Part shown: positions 16,047-25,786 of the stretch, in pieces
Layout of the letters: every line of letters starts with the position of its first letter
Position numbering within the stretch: position 1 is the first letter of the stretch
DNA from: an uncultured Lachnospiraceae bacterium
Lineage (GTDB): Bacteria; Bacillota; Clostridia; Lachnospirales; Lachnospiraceae
Direction of reading: 5' to 3'
NCBI GenBank assembly: GCA_947176505.1
Contig: CAMWQW010000017.1
Span: 1-64,000, forward strand
DNA: 64,000 bases
The notes under the pieces: generated by a model
Told to the model about the DNA's origin: nothing
Database searches by the model: none
Seen by the model: the letters and a program-made list of their open reading frames with translations, nothing else
Translations under genes and position numbers: made by a program

Positions 16047-18296
16047 ATGGATATAAATGAGGAACTGGAAGAGATTATAAGAAAATATCAGTTAGATCAT
16101 TACTATCCGCATTATAGAAATATGTATCGCGCGGAAAAAATATTGCAGAATGTCATAAAAGGGATTATACAAAGAAATGGAAAAGCGATATTTGTAGGAA
16201 ATGATAAGACGGGAATAGCATTCGTTCGTAATATTTCAAAAGATTACGCTGGCATTCGATTTCTTTATTATGCTCGAAATGATATGGGATTGTCCCGATT
16301 GGAGAAAGCGGAGTGGGACAAGGACGAGGAGATATATCTTATTTCATGGTACGGAGCGGAATATGTAGAAAAATGGTTCCGTATGCATTATATACAGTAT
16401 GAATGGATTTATGATATTTTTGAGAGGGAGGGATGTCTTTTTCAACGGGAGTTCTTTGCTTTTGGAAAAGAAAATTTATTAAATTGTGTTAACACAACAG
16501 AGTGGACATTTGAAAACCGGGATTATGTCGAGGCGCTTCAATGTGAATTGTATTGTCAACAGTGCAAGTATAAGAATGCCAGTCACTTGGAGACAAGACG
16601 TATTGCACTGGAGAGATGCTTGTTTATTACAATTTATATGCGGAATTTTGTTTTGGCAGAGAAATATACCAATTTGTTGTCAGAGTATGACAAGCGGTAT
16701 GAGTCTCTGTGGGAAGAAATAGAAGTTCTGTTAATGAAAATAAAACAACATATAAAGCACCGAAAACAGAAAGATATCGTCCTATACTGGTTAGATGCCA
16801 TTCCATATGGTGATGAAGAGAATATGCCGTATTTACAAAATATGATGGAGAAATCTGTTGTGTTTGAAAATGCATTTGCTTACATTGGATATACAAATTC
16901 TACATTGCGAGCTATGTTCTTGGGTAAAAGGGATATAGATGACGAAGTATATGGTACGACAATGATAACGCGGGACAATAGCCCGGTCATAAGACTTCTG
17001 GAAGAGCAAGGGTATCATATCAAAGTTTTTAGCGGAGGAATTAATGATAAATTCCCGATAGCTTATTCTCCGTCCAAATTCTATATGTTTCATTTTGAAC
17101 CGGTATCCAGAAAACTATGGGATATGCTGGCGGAAATGTCAGCGGATGAGACAAAGACATTATGGCTCGTACATGCAATGGAAGGTCATATGCCATATCT
17201 GAATGGTAGAATCAAAGATGACTATTTTAAAGATGGCACAGACCGTAGAGAACGATACAAAGTGGCAAGACGGGAGCTGGATGAGCAACTGGCTTTTTAT
17301 GATTCCTATATGGATGAAGAAGCGATTCGAATTTATATGTCTGATCACGGACAAGTCGATCCTGACACGTATCACGTGCTTTTTAATATCAAATGTAAAA
17401 CATTGAAACCAAGAAAAATAGAAGGTATGTTTACGATGTTGGATTTTAATACAGTTATTGAGCAGCTTCTTGTAAGTGAGGAGGGTGAGATAAGGGAAGA
17501 AAAATTTACCAGAGAATATGTTGAAATAGGAAATTTCGACTGGTATAGCAAGGGGAACATTGAACGGCTATTTAGAAACCGGCTGGGACTACCTATGTCA
17601 TGGATAGGATTGAAGGGGATTATTGATAAAGAATATATTTATCTCCATTATAAAACAGGCAAAGAATGGTTACAGAAAAGAAATGATATGCCCATAACCG
17701 GACCATTGCTGTTTTATGATTGCGAAAGTGATGTATGCGAGCAGGCTTTACTTCCGAAATATAGGCAGCTTGTAAGAGAATATCCCGAAAACATAATATT
17801 GGATGAAAAATTTCGATATTCGAGGTATATATATATTCTGTATCATAATATGTTGAAGCATAATAATATGCCTGAACGTGTCGAAACCATTAACCGTCTT
17901 GTGGAGAGTTATCCTGATAACAGCATTGGAATCCGAATGGGCGGAGTTAATTCTGCAATGCTTTATTATATTCTTACGAAAGAAAACAAAAAGAAAATAT
18001 GGGGGGTTATTGATAACAGTAAAGAATGCCTCTGTAGCAGGTTACAACTGCATGTAGTCAGTTATGACCACATGGATGAGTTGCCGGCGGCTGGTATAAA
18101 AGCAGTACTGATTTCATCCTATACTCATTTAGAAATGTTAAGGGAGGAATCAAAAGCATGGCCTAAGGAGATAGACATTCTGGATATATATGATTGCTTT
18201 GATAAAAATGGAATAAGGTGCAGGGAAAATTTCTATGAATTAAAGGGAACAGATGAAGACTATGACGTAGGGTTTCCCTTTGATGAAAGTAAATGA
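16047..18296 (+). CDS. Cytosolic alkaline phosphatase/sulfatase-fold protein, tandem copy 1
   Basis: First of three tandem ~750-residue paralogues. Residues ~46-125 look Rossmann-like (KAIFVGNDKTGIAFVRN). Residues ~243-450 have the order of motifs of the alkaline phosphatase superfamily (LtaS, EptA, OpgB, sulfatases): VLYWLDAIPYG with Asp250, GYTNSTLRAMFLG with Thr283/Thr286 as nucleophile candidates, HAMEGHMPY with His376/His381, and YMSDHG with Asp433-His434; His443 in YHVLF is also shared. Residues ~626-700 form another Rossmann-like domain (IGIRMGGVNSAMLYYI, GVIDN). No membrane helices are seen, unlike LtaS or EptA. AAAGGAG lies 8-9 bases before the ATG. A phospho-group transferase or hydrolase is likely; the cargo is unknown. 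Confidence 0.75.
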   Translation: MDINEELEEIIRKYQLDHYYPHYRNMYRAEKILQNVIKGIIQRNGKAIFVGNDKTGIAFVRNISKDYAGIRFLYYARNDMGLSRLEKAEWDKDEEIYLISWYGAEYVEKWFRMHYIQYEWIYDIFEREGCLFQREFFAFGKENLLNCVNTTEWTFENRDYVEALQCELYCQQCKYKNASHLETRRIALERCLFITIYMRNFVLAEKYTNLLSEYDKRYESLWEEIEVLLMKIKQHIKHRKQKDIVLYWLDAIPYGDEENMPYLQNMMEKSVVFENAFAYIGYTNSTLRAMFLGKRDIDDEVYGTTMITRDNSPVIRLLEEQGYHIKVFSGGINDKFPIAYSPSKFYMFHFEPVSRKLWDMLAEMSADETKTLWLVHAMEGHMPYLNGRIKDDYFKDGTDRRERYKVARRELDEQLAFYDSYMDEEAIRIYMSDHGQVDPDTYHVLFNIKCKTLKPRKIEGMFTMLDFNTVIEQLLVSEEGEIREEKFTREYVEIGNFDWYSKGNIERLFRNRLGLPMSWIGLKGIIDKEYIYLHYKTGKEWLQKRNDMPITGPLLFYDCESDVCEQALLPKYRQLVREYPENIILDEKFRYSRYIYILYHNMLKHNNMPERVETINRLVESYPDNSIGIRMGGVNSAMLYYILTKENKKKIWGVIDNSKECLCSRLQLHVVSYDHMDELPAAGIKAVLISSYTHLEMLREESKAWPKEIDILDIYDCFDKNGIRCRENFYELKGTDEDYDVGFPFDESK

Positions 18297-18339
18297 GATT
18301 AGGCAGTAAGATGTCTGCAATCTAAGAGGAGGAATAAAG

Positions 18340-20580
18340 ATGGATATCAATGAGGAGTTGAATGGAATCATTTTTAAATATCATTTAGATCGATGTTATC
18401 CTCATTATAAAAACATGAAAAAGGCGGAAAAGATAATAAGAAGCATGATAAATGAGATTGCGGATTGTAATAAAAAAGTACTTTTCGTAAGTGATGATAA
18501 GCTGGGGATAGCATTTATCCGTAATATTTCAAGAGACTATACAGATATTCATTTCCTCTCGTATAAGCATAATGATATGGATTTGCATCTTCTGGAGGAA
18601 GTTGATTGGGATCAGTATGAAGAAATATATCTTATTTCTTTCAATGGGGCAGAGTATGTTGAGAGATGGCTTCGGCTCCATAAGGTGCAATATGAATGGA
18701 TATATGATGTATTTGAACGGGAAGGGCTTTTCCTGCAAAAGGAATTTTTTGCATTAGGGAAAGCAAATATGTTGCTGTTGATTGATCCGAGAAGAGAGCA
18801 GGTTTTCAGCAGCAGTACATATGTCGGTGCAATTCAGTGCGAGTTATATTGTCAGCAAAGTAAATATAACAGTGTTCAGGACTGCAGGACAAAGCGTATT
18901 GCATTGGAGAAGTGTTTGTTTCTGTCACTTTATATGAAAAATTTTCTTGTTGCTAAGGAATATGTTATGCTGCTTATGAAAGATGATGAGCAATATAGAC
19001 ATATGTGGAATGAAGTAGAGGATTTATTATGTCGGATTAAGAGTAAGATAAGCAGTAGAAAAGATGATATTGTTTTGTACTGGTTGGATGCCATACCGTA
19101 TGGCGGTGAATGTGATATGCCGTATTTAAAGCATATCATGAGTGAATCCATAGTATTTGAAAATGCTTTTACTAATATTGCCTATACAAATCCGACGATG
19201 AGAGCGATGTTTCTTGGCAAAAGAGATATAGAGGATAAGGCATATGCCACTACTCATATTACGTGTGAGAATAGTCCGACGCTGCGTCTTTTGAAGGAAC
19301 AAGGATATGCGGTTAAGGTTATTAGCACAAGTTTTAGTCTTAATTTTCAAGATCAAAATAGTCAAACGGATGTAGACTGGCTGCTTCCTGCATCAGTGCA
19401 GTACTGGGATGTGCTTTCAGGTATGCTCTCACAAGAGCAAAAAACATTGTGGATAGCTCATACCTTGGATGCACATGGTCCGTTTTTGAATATCAGAATG
19501 AATGATGAAAACTATGCGAACAAGGGCAAACTTCATAAACTGGCAAAGGAGGCATTGGATGAGCAGCTTGCCTTTTATGACCAAATGATATGTGGTGACG
19601 CAATTCGTATTTATATGTCAGATCATGGAAAAGATGCAATTTATAAATATCATGTATTATTTAATGTTTATCATAAATTATTACAGCCAAGGAAAATAGA
19701 AGGATTATTTTCATATTTGGATTTTGGAACGGTGTTGAAACAGTTGCTGTTAGATGGAACAATCAATGAGGAGGAATTTGAAAAAGAGTACATAGAAATA
19801 GGGAATATGGATTGCTATGATTATGAACATGTTAGAAAAGTATTTGCAAATAGAGAAGCATTGAGCTTGTATTTTTTTGGACATAAAGGAATTGTTGATA
19901 AGGAGTATATCTATATTCATTATGCAACGGGAAAGGAGTGGCTGCATAGGAGAGATGATAAAATGTTGTGTACGCCATTGCTATTTTATGATTGTGAAGA
20001 TGATATATGTGCTCCAGAGCTGTTACCAAAATATAGAAAACTGGCAGGAAAATATCCTGAAGGAATGATCAATGAGGAGAAATTTAAATATTCACGATAT
20101 TTATATAGACTTTATGACAATATTTTGAAGCATAATGACATGAATAAGAGGATTGATATAATCAATCAAATTCTGGCGGACTATCCGAACAAGAGTGTAG
20201 CGATCAGAATGGGAGGCATTACCTCCGCCATGCTTTACTATGTTCTTTCAAAAGAGAATAAGGGGAAGGTGTGGGGGTTTATTGATAACAATGACCGATG
20301 CCTGTGCAGCAGGCTGGGGTTGCCGATTATTTCCTCCGGACAAACAGAAGAAATAAGGGAGAATGGTGTAAAGGCAATTTTGCTTCCTTCATATACTTAT
20401 CTGGCGATGATTAGGGAAGAAGCCAAATCATGGGCTGCGGAGTTTGATATTTTGGATATATATGAATGCTTTGATAGAAATGGAATAGAGTGCAGAGAGG
20501 ATTTCTATAAAGTAAGCGGTACAGAAGAAGACTACGATGTTGGATTTCCTTTTGAAGAAGATAAATGTATTTATATTTAA
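18340..20580 (+). CDS. Cytosolic alkaline phosphatase/sulfatase-fold protein, tandem copy 2
   Basis: Collinear paralogue of the genes on both sides (746 aa). Motifs: VLYWLDAIPYGGE, AYTNPTMRAMFLGKRD, HTLDAHGPF and YMSDHGKD, then YHVLF. The Thr after Pro is kept while the Ser before it is replaced, which supports the second Thr (or the YT Thr) as the nucleophile. N-terminal module LFVSDDKLGIAFIRN and C-terminal IAIRMGG-like module (VAIRMGGITSAMLYYV, FIDNN) are kept, as is the end GTEEDYDVGFPF. AGAGGAGG (18327-18334 region) gives a strong start. The region after HxxxH (where the acceptor should bind) varies between copies, suggesting different acceptors. Confidence 0.75.
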   Translation: MDINEELNGIIFKYHLDRCYPHYKNMKKAEKIIRSMINEIADCNKKVLFVSDDKLGIAFIRNISRDYTDIHFLSYKHNDMDLHLLEEVDWDQYEEIYLISFNGAEYVERWLRLHKVQYEWIYDVFEREGLFLQKEFFALGKANMLLLIDPRREQVFSSSTYVGAIQCELYCQQSKYNSVQDCRTKRIALEKCLFLSLYMKNFLVAKEYVMLLMKDDEQYRHMWNEVEDLLCRIKSKISSRKDDIVLYWLDAIPYGGECDMPYLKHIMSESIVFENAFTNIAYTNPTMRAMFLGKRDIEDKAYATTHITCENSPTLRLLKEQGYAVKVISTSFSLNFQDQNSQTDVDWLLPASVQYWDVLSGMLSQEQKTLWIAHTLDAHGPFLNIRMNDENYANKGKLHKLAKEALDEQLAFYDQMICGDAIRIYMSDHGKDAIYKYHVLFNVYHKLLQPRKIEGLFSYLDFGTVLKQLLLDGTINEEEFEKEYIEIGNMDCYDYEHVRKVFANREALSLYFFGHKGIVDKEYIYIHYATGKEWLHRRDDKMLCTPLLFYDCEDDICAPELLPKYRKLAGKYPEGMINEEKFKYSRYLYRLYDNILKHNDMNKRIDIINQILADYPNKSVAIRMGGITSAMLYYVLSKENKGKVWGFIDNNDRCLCSRLGLPIISSGQTEEIRENGVKAILLPSYTYLAMIREEAKSWAAEFDILDIYECFDRNGIECREDFYKVSGTEEDYDVGFPFEEDKCIYI

Positions 20581-20612
20581 AATGTATCTAATGAAAGGGA
20601 AGAGGTGTAGAG

Positions 20613-22847
20613 ATGTACATTGATGAGGCGCTAAATAAAATTATCTTTGATTTTCATTTAGACAAATATTATCCGCATTATAGAAATATGTATGAAGCGG
20701 AAAAAATCTTAAAGAATATTATCGAAAATATTGTACGGAATAATAAAAGAGTAATATTTGTCGGAGACGATAAAACGGGGATTGCATTTGTCAGACATCT
20801 GTCAAAGGATTGTCCGAATATTCATTTTGTCCATTATAATCGGGATGATAGAACTCTGCACAATTTAAGTGAAATAGAATGGGATGAATATGAAGAAATC
20901 TACCTCATTTCTTATTATAAAGCAGAATATGTTGAACGCTGGTTTAGAACGAAAGGGATAAAAGCTCGATGGATTTACGATATTTTCGAAAGGGGGGGGG
21001 TATTTTTCCAAAGGGAATTTTTTGTTTTCGGAAAAGAGAATATGCTGCCGCTTGTTGATGAGAAAGTACGCACATACAGTAATAGAGGTTATGTTGAAGC
21101 AATGCAGTGTGAGCTGTATATTCAACAAAGTAAATATAGGAATACGGATGACAGTATGATAAAACGTATTGCGCTTGAAAAGTGTCTGTTTCTTGTAATT
21201 TGCATGAGAAATTTTGTGCTGGTCGAGGAATATATGTTATTACTTTCGGAAGAAGATAAACAGTATATTTATCTCTGGAAGAAAATATCTGATTTATTAG
21301 CTGAAATAAGGGCGAAGGTACATAATAGAAAACAAAGAGATATTGTTTTATACTGGCTGGACTGTATGTCTTATGGTGATGAATCAGATATAAAGTATTT
21401 GACGAATATCATGAAGGATTCAGTAGTATTCGAAGAGGCCTATACAAATGTAGGATATACCATTTCAACGCTGAGGGCTATGTTTCTTGGTAAAAGAGAT
21501 ATAGATGACAGAGGATATCGCATTTCACAAATTACACGGAATAATAGTTCAGTTATCCAGTATTTAGAAGAGAGGGGATACCGTATCAAAATTTATAGCG
21601 GCATACTTGACGAGAATTTTCCGGCTGAATATTCTTCTGAACAATTTTATTTGATTCATCTTGAACCATTTTCCAAAAAATTATGGGATATGATGTCTGA
21701 TATGCTGCAGGAAGAACAGAAGACGTTATATATCGTACATGCTATGGAGACACATGGCCCATATTTAAGCAGTAGAATATGTGATGCGAACATAAAAGAT
21801 AATAATGAACGATATAGATTAGCTAGGCAGGAAATAGATGAACAGCTTGGATTTTATGATGCAATGGTGAATCGGGGTGCATTTCGTATCTACATGTCAG
21901 ATCATGGGAGAAGTCAGGTGGCGTTGGAGCGGTATCACATTCTATTTGCTGTTTATCATGAGACATTAGAAGCAAAAAAGATAGAAGAAATGTTCTCATT
22001 ATTGGATTTTGAAAAAGTATTGAGACAGATTATTCAGGATGGTAAGATAGAGGAGCACGAGTTACGAAGAGAGTATGTTGAAATAGGAAACTTAGATTGG
22101 TATAACAAAGAATTTATCATAAAATTATTTGAAAAGAAAACAGATTTGTCTATGATATTTTTTGGGATGAAAGGAATTATTGATAAACAGAATGTTTATC
22201 TGCACTATAGAACGGGACAAGAATGGCTGCAAAGAAGAGAAGATGCGGCATTGAGTGCGCCGGTACTGTTTTATATAGGTCAAGATGATATATGTGAGCC
22301 GACGCTGCTTATGAAGTATCGGAAATTGGCAGGGGAATATCCGGACGATATTGTAAATGATGAGAAGTTCATATATTCTCATTATGTATATGCTTTGTAC
22401 AACAATATGTTACAGCATAATAATATGAACAGGCGAGTTGATGTGATCAATCAGCTCCTGAATGATTATCCTGAACAAAGTATTGCGATCAGGATGGGCG
22501 GCAATACTTCCATGGTGTTGTATCAGATTCTTTCGAAGGAAAATAGAAGAAAGATTTGGGGATTTGTTGACAGTAATGAAATATGCCTATGCAGTAGACT
22601 ATCTTTGCCGATTCTTTCCGTGGATCAGATAGATAGATTAAGCAACATAGGAATAAAAGCAATTTTGATGCCTTCGTATCTGCATTCCCAAATGCTTAGA
22701 AAAGAATCGGAAATGTATCCTGAGGATATTGATGTTCTGGATATATATGATTGTCTGAACAGAAATGGGATAGAGTGCAGAAGTGAGTTCTATAAAGTAA
22801 GTGGTACAGAAGAAGACTATGATGTTGGATTTCCTGTTGATATCTAG
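20613..22847 (+). CDS. Cytosolic alkaline phosphatase/sulfatase-fold protein, tandem copy 3
   Basis: Third paralogue (744 aa), same layout: IFVGDDKTGIAFVRHLS, VLYWLDCMSYGDE, GYTISTLRAMFLGKRD, HAMETHGPYLSS, YMSDHGRSQ, YHILF and IAIRMGGNTSMVLYQI. All metal and nucleophile candidates seen in the other copies are present. A run of nine G lies early in the gene (20992-21000, residues ~127-130) where the other copies have mixed bases. The stop codon is only 42 bases before the likely start of the glutamine kinase-like gene, so this copy looks co-transcribed with the phosphoramidate cassette. AGAGG (20602-20606) precedes the ATG. Confidence 0.75.
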   Translation: MYIDEALNKIIFDFHLDKYYPHYRNMYEAEKILKNIIENIVRNNKRVIFVGDDKTGIAFVRHLSKDCPNIHFVHYNRDDRTLHNLSEIEWDEYEEIYLISYYKAEYVERWFRTKGIKARWIYDIFERGGVFFQREFFVFGKENMLPLVDEKVRTYSNRGYVEAMQCELYIQQSKYRNTDDSMIKRIALEKCLFLVICMRNFVLVEEYMLLLSEEDKQYIYLWKKISDLLAEIRAKVHNRKQRDIVLYWLDCMSYGDESDIKYLTNIMKDSVVFEEAYTNVGYTISTLRAMFLGKRDIDDRGYRISQITRNNSSVIQYLEERGYRIKIYSGILDENFPAEYSSEQFYLIHLEPFSKKLWDMMSDMLQEEQKTLYIVHAMETHGPYLSSRICDANIKDNNERYRLARQEIDEQLGFYDAMVNRGAFRIYMSDHGRSQVALERYHILFAVYHETLEAKKIEEMFSLLDFEKVLRQIIQDGKIEEHELRREYVEIGNLDWYNKEFIIKLFEKKTDLSMIFFGMKGIIDKQNVYLHYRTGQEWLQRREDAALSAPVLFYIGQDDICEPTLLMKYRKLAGEYPDDIVNDEKFIYSHYVYALYNNMLQHNNMNRRVDVINQLLNDYPEQSIAIRMGGNTSMVLYQILSKENRRKIWGFVDSNEICLCSRLSLPILSVDQIDRLSNIGIKAILMPSYLHSQMLRKESEMYPEDIDVLDIYDCLNRNGIECRSEFYKVSGTEEDYDVGFPVDI
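20992..21000 (+). repeat. Nine-G homopolymer inside copy 3
   Basis: The codons for R-G-G-V contain nine consecutive G in frame. Paralogues encode the same region (FEREG) without such a run. Homopolymer G tracts of this length are slippage-prone; a change by one base would truncate the protein near residue 130. This could be a phase-variation switch or simply an unstable run. Confidence 0.7.
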
Positions 22848-22889
22848 GTGCCAAGCATTCTTATTGAAAATGTAGTGGGAGATGGGGAA

Positions 22890-25235
22890 ATGATAAAGTA
22901 TACCAAAGCGGCAATGCTGCAATATCTAAAATCAAATATACCGGGCATTCATATTCTGCCTGTTTTGGTGGTAAAAAGCGTTGATTTTTATAAAAATCCT
23001 CAGGAAACCATTGACTCTGTCTTAAAGTTTGCACAGAATCGATTACTGATCGTACGTTCCTCCTCGACGGCAGAGGATACGGATTTATATTCCAATGCGG
23101 GCAAGTTTGAATCAATTCTCAATGTCAGACCGGAATATGAAGCTGTTAAGGATGCGATTGAAAAGGTTTATCATTCTTATGATACGGATGAGAATGAAGA
23201 GATACTGATTCAACCGATGTTACGTAATATCAGGAAATCAGGCGTTGTCTTTACGGCGGATATGGACACCTTCGCAGATTATTACACTGTGAACTATTAT
23301 GAGGGCGACGATTCAGCAGCGGTTACGGGTGGAAGTTCCGATGCATTGAAAACTTATGTCAGGTATAAACATTCCGAGGTTCCCATTTGTGATGAAGACA
23401 TGAGAAATCTTCTGAATGATTGTGTCCACATAGAGCAGTTTCTGAATGATTCGGCGTTGGATATTGAGTTTGCCATTGACCAAACGGGAACTGTCTATAT
23501 TCTGCAAGTACGTCCGATTGCACGCGGTCAGAAGTGTTGTGACGAGAAAGTTGATTTATCGCCTGCGCTGAGCAGAATTTATAAAAAGGCGCAAAAGCTG
23601 TCGGCAAGACATCCTTTTCTGCTTGGGGACACGACCTGCTTCGGTGTCATGCCTGATTGGAATCCGGCGGAAATATTGGGGGTCAGACCGAAGAAGCTGT
23701 CTATTTCTTTATATAAGGAATTAATCACAGACAATATATGGGCACATCAGAGATATGATTACGGGTATCGTGACTTAACGATGCATCCGCTAATGATATC
23801 TTTCTGCGGTGTGCCTTATATAGACACGAGGATTACATTTAATTCATTTGTGCCGCAGAGGTTGAATGAGAAAATAGCGGAGAAGCTTGTTAACTATTAT
23901 CTTGATAAACTTTCTAAGTATCCGGCATATCATGATAAGATTGAGTTTGAAATCGTTTTTTCATGCTACTATCTGGGGATTCATGATAAATTGAAAGAAT
24001 TGCTTGCGCATGGGTTCAATGAGAATGAAATTACCAGAATTGAATTTTCACTGCTTGAATTGACGAATGACATTATCAGTCCTGACAGTGGGCTTTACAA
24101 GAAAGATATTCAAAAAATCAGGATTTTGGAACAGAATTATGACAAGATTGTCATGTCTGACATTTCTCTTGTGGACAAGATATATTGGCTGATTGAGGAG
24201 TGCAAGGCATATGGAACATTGCCGTTTGCGGGAGTAGCCAGAGCAGGGTTTATTGCAGTTCAGTTCTTGCGGTCGTTTGTCAGTATCGGTATCATCAGTC
24301 AGGAAGAATACGATGCCTATATGAATTCATTGGATACGGTCAATAAGAAAATGAATCGCGACTTGCGTAAGGTGGACAGAGGCGAACTGGATAAGAATGC
24401 TTTCCTTGAAAGATATGGGCATATCCGTCCCGGTACATACGATATTATGTCAAAGCGGTATGATGAAGCCTTTGACGAATACTTCGAGAAGGGAATCTCT
24501 TTGGATAGGGAGGAGACCGAGAACGATTTTTCCTTTACGGAAGAGCAGATGTCCCGTATCCAGACAGAAATGGAGCAGAACGGGCTGCTGATTACCGCGG
24601 AGGAGTTATTGGTTTTCATTAAAGAATCTATTGAAGGAAGAGAGTATCTGAAATTTGTCTTCACAAAATCTGTGAGCAAGATTTTACAATTAATAGAAGA
24701 GCTGGGAGTGAGGGCGGATATTTGTAAGGAGGATATGGCGTATCTGGATATATCGGTGGTCAAGCAGTTGTATGTGGATTTGTATACCGGAGATATCAGC
24801 ACTGTTTTCAAAGAAAATATCGAGCATAACAAAATCCAGTATCAGAGCGCGGTACAGCTTAAACTGCCAAGTATGATTGTGGAACCGGACGACGTCTATT
24901 CATTCTGGCTGCTAAGTGAGGAGCCGAATTTCATCACGCAGAAGAGTGTTACCGCAGACACGGTGGTGCTGGAATCAAAAATTGACTCTGCCAAGTTAGA
25001 GGGAAACATTATCTTTATCCGGGCGGCGGATCCGGGTTATGATTTCCTATTCTCGAAGGGCATCGGTGGTCTGGTGACGCAGTTCGGAGGGGCTAATTCC
25101 CATATGGCGATACGGTGTGCAGAACTGGGGATTCCTGCGATAATCGGCGTGGGAGAAAAGAATTATATGGAATGGAGCCGATGCAGCAGAATGACGATAG
25201 ATTGTTTGAAGAAACAGGTGGTAAAAATAAAATAG
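22890..25235 (+). CDS. L-glutamine kinase-like protein (Cj1418-type; PEP synthase-like)
   Basis: In C. jejuni, Cj1418 uses ATP to phosphorylate the amide nitrogen of L-glutamine, the first step to capsule phosphoramidate. This 781-residue protein has the same layout: an ATP-grasp domain (LLIVRSSSTAEDTDLYSNAGKF, then VYILQVRPIARG near residue 210), a large middle domain, and a C-terminal swivelling phosphohistidine domain (GGANSHMAIRCAELGIPAI, with His738). The PEP-binding barrel of true PEP synthase is missing, as in Cj1418 and rifampin phosphotransferase. ATG 22890 has GGGAG (22877-22881) 8 bases upstream; GTG 22848 has none. The call rests on the neighbouring Cj1415, Cj1416 and Cj1417-like genes; alone it could be another ATP-dependent phosphotransferase. 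Confidence 0.82.
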   Translation: MIKYTKAAMLQYLKSNIPGIHILPVLVVKSVDFYKNPQETIDSVLKFAQNRLLIVRSSSTAEDTDLYSNAGKFESILNVRPEYEAVKDAIEKVYHSYDTDENEEILIQPMLRNIRKSGVVFTADMDTFADYYTVNYYEGDDSAAVTGGSSDALKTYVRYKHSEVPICDEDMRNLLNDCVHIEQFLNDSALDIEFAIDQTGTVYILQVRPIARGQKCCDEKVDLSPALSRIYKKAQKLSARHPFLLGDTTCFGVMPDWNPAEILGVRPKKLSISLYKELITDNIWAHQRYDYGYRDLTMHPLMISFCGVPYIDTRITFNSFVPQRLNEKIAEKLVNYYLDKLSKYPAYHDKIEFEIVFSCYYLGIHDKLKELLAHGFNENEITRIEFSLLELTNDIISPDSGLYKKDIQKIRILEQNYDKIVMSDISLVDKIYWLIEECKAYGTLPFAGVARAGFIAVQFLRSFVSIGIISQEEYDAYMNSLDTVNKKMNRDLRKVDRGELDKNAFLERYGHIRPGTYDIMSKRYDEAFDEYFEKGISLDREETENDFSFTEEQMSRIQTEMEQNGLLITAEELLVFIKESIEGREYLKFVFTKSVSKILQLIEELGVRADICKEDMAYLDISVVKQLYVDLYTGDISTVFKENIEHNKIQYQSAVQLKLPSMIVEPDDVYSFWLLSEEPNFITQKSVTADTVVLESKIDSAKLEGNIIFIRAADPGYDFLFSKGIGGLVTQFGGANSHMAIRCAELGIPAIIGVGEKNYMEWSRCSRMTIDCLKKQVVKIK

Positions 25236-25252
25236 CAGCAGGGGAATATAGT

Positions 25253-25786
25253 ATGAAAAAAAACTTTATGATGTATATGGTCGGAAGAAGTGGAAGCGGT
25301 AAGACGACGATTGCTAATGCATTAGAAGAAGAACTACGAAAAAAAGGAATACAACAGTTACAGGTGATTGACGGTGATGTGATCAGGCAGCAGTTTGGAG
25401 ATATTTTTGGCTATACGTATGAGGAGCGGATGAAATGTAACTGTGCCGTCCGCGTTGTTGTGAAATATTTATTGGAGAATCGTATTTCCGTAATCCTTGC
25501 ACAGGTGGCGTCCTATGAGGAGATGCGTAAGAAGGTGCGGGAGGCTTTTTCCAAAGAGTATATAGAAGTATATGTGAAATGTTCCTATGAAGAATGTGCA
25601 AGAAGAGATGTAAAGGGATATTACAAGAAGCAGCAGAATGGTGAAATGGAAAACTTAAACGGGGCGAATGATACTTATGAGATTCCGCAAAATAGCGACA
25701 TAATAATTGATACGGAGAAAGAAACCGTATCAGAAGCGGTACAGAGGATAATTGCTTATCTGGAGGAGAATGGTTATGGCATATGA
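25253..25786 (+). CDS. CDP-phosphoramidate 3'-kinase-like (Cj1415-type; APS kinase family)
   Basis: A P-loop kinase of the adenylylsulfate kinase family, 177 aa. Walker A is GRSGSGKTT (residues 11-19); LQVIDGDVIRQQFGDIFGYT holds the conserved D-G-D substrate loop, and the family LID segment follows near KGYYKKQQNGE. No ATP sulfurylase or sulfate gene is nearby, so sulfate activation is unlikely. In C. jejuni the related Cj1415 phosphorylates the ribose 3'-OH of cytidine diphosphoramidate. Start ATG 25253 follows AGGGGAA (25240-25246); the frame is open upstream into the previous gene. The last codons overlap the next start. Confidence 0.83.
   Translation: MKKNFMMYMVGRSGSGKTTIANALEEELRKKGIQQLQVIDGDVIRQQFGDIFGYTYEERMKCNCAVRVVVKYLLENRISVILAQVASYEEMRKKVREAFSKEYIEVYVKCSYEECARRDVKGYYKKQQNGEMENLNGANDTYEIPQNSDIIIDTEKETVSEAVQRIIAYLEENGYGI

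Noticed and set aside
22848-22889. GTG 22848 as start of the glutamine kinase-like gene
   Set aside because: It directly follows the previous stop with no ribosome site; ATG 22890 has GGGAG at 8 bases.
25253-25786. True adenylylsulfate kinase for sulfate assimilation
   Set aside because: No ATP sulfurylase, PAPS reductase or sulfotransferase gene is nearby, while Cj1416-, Cj1417- and Cj1418-like genes are.
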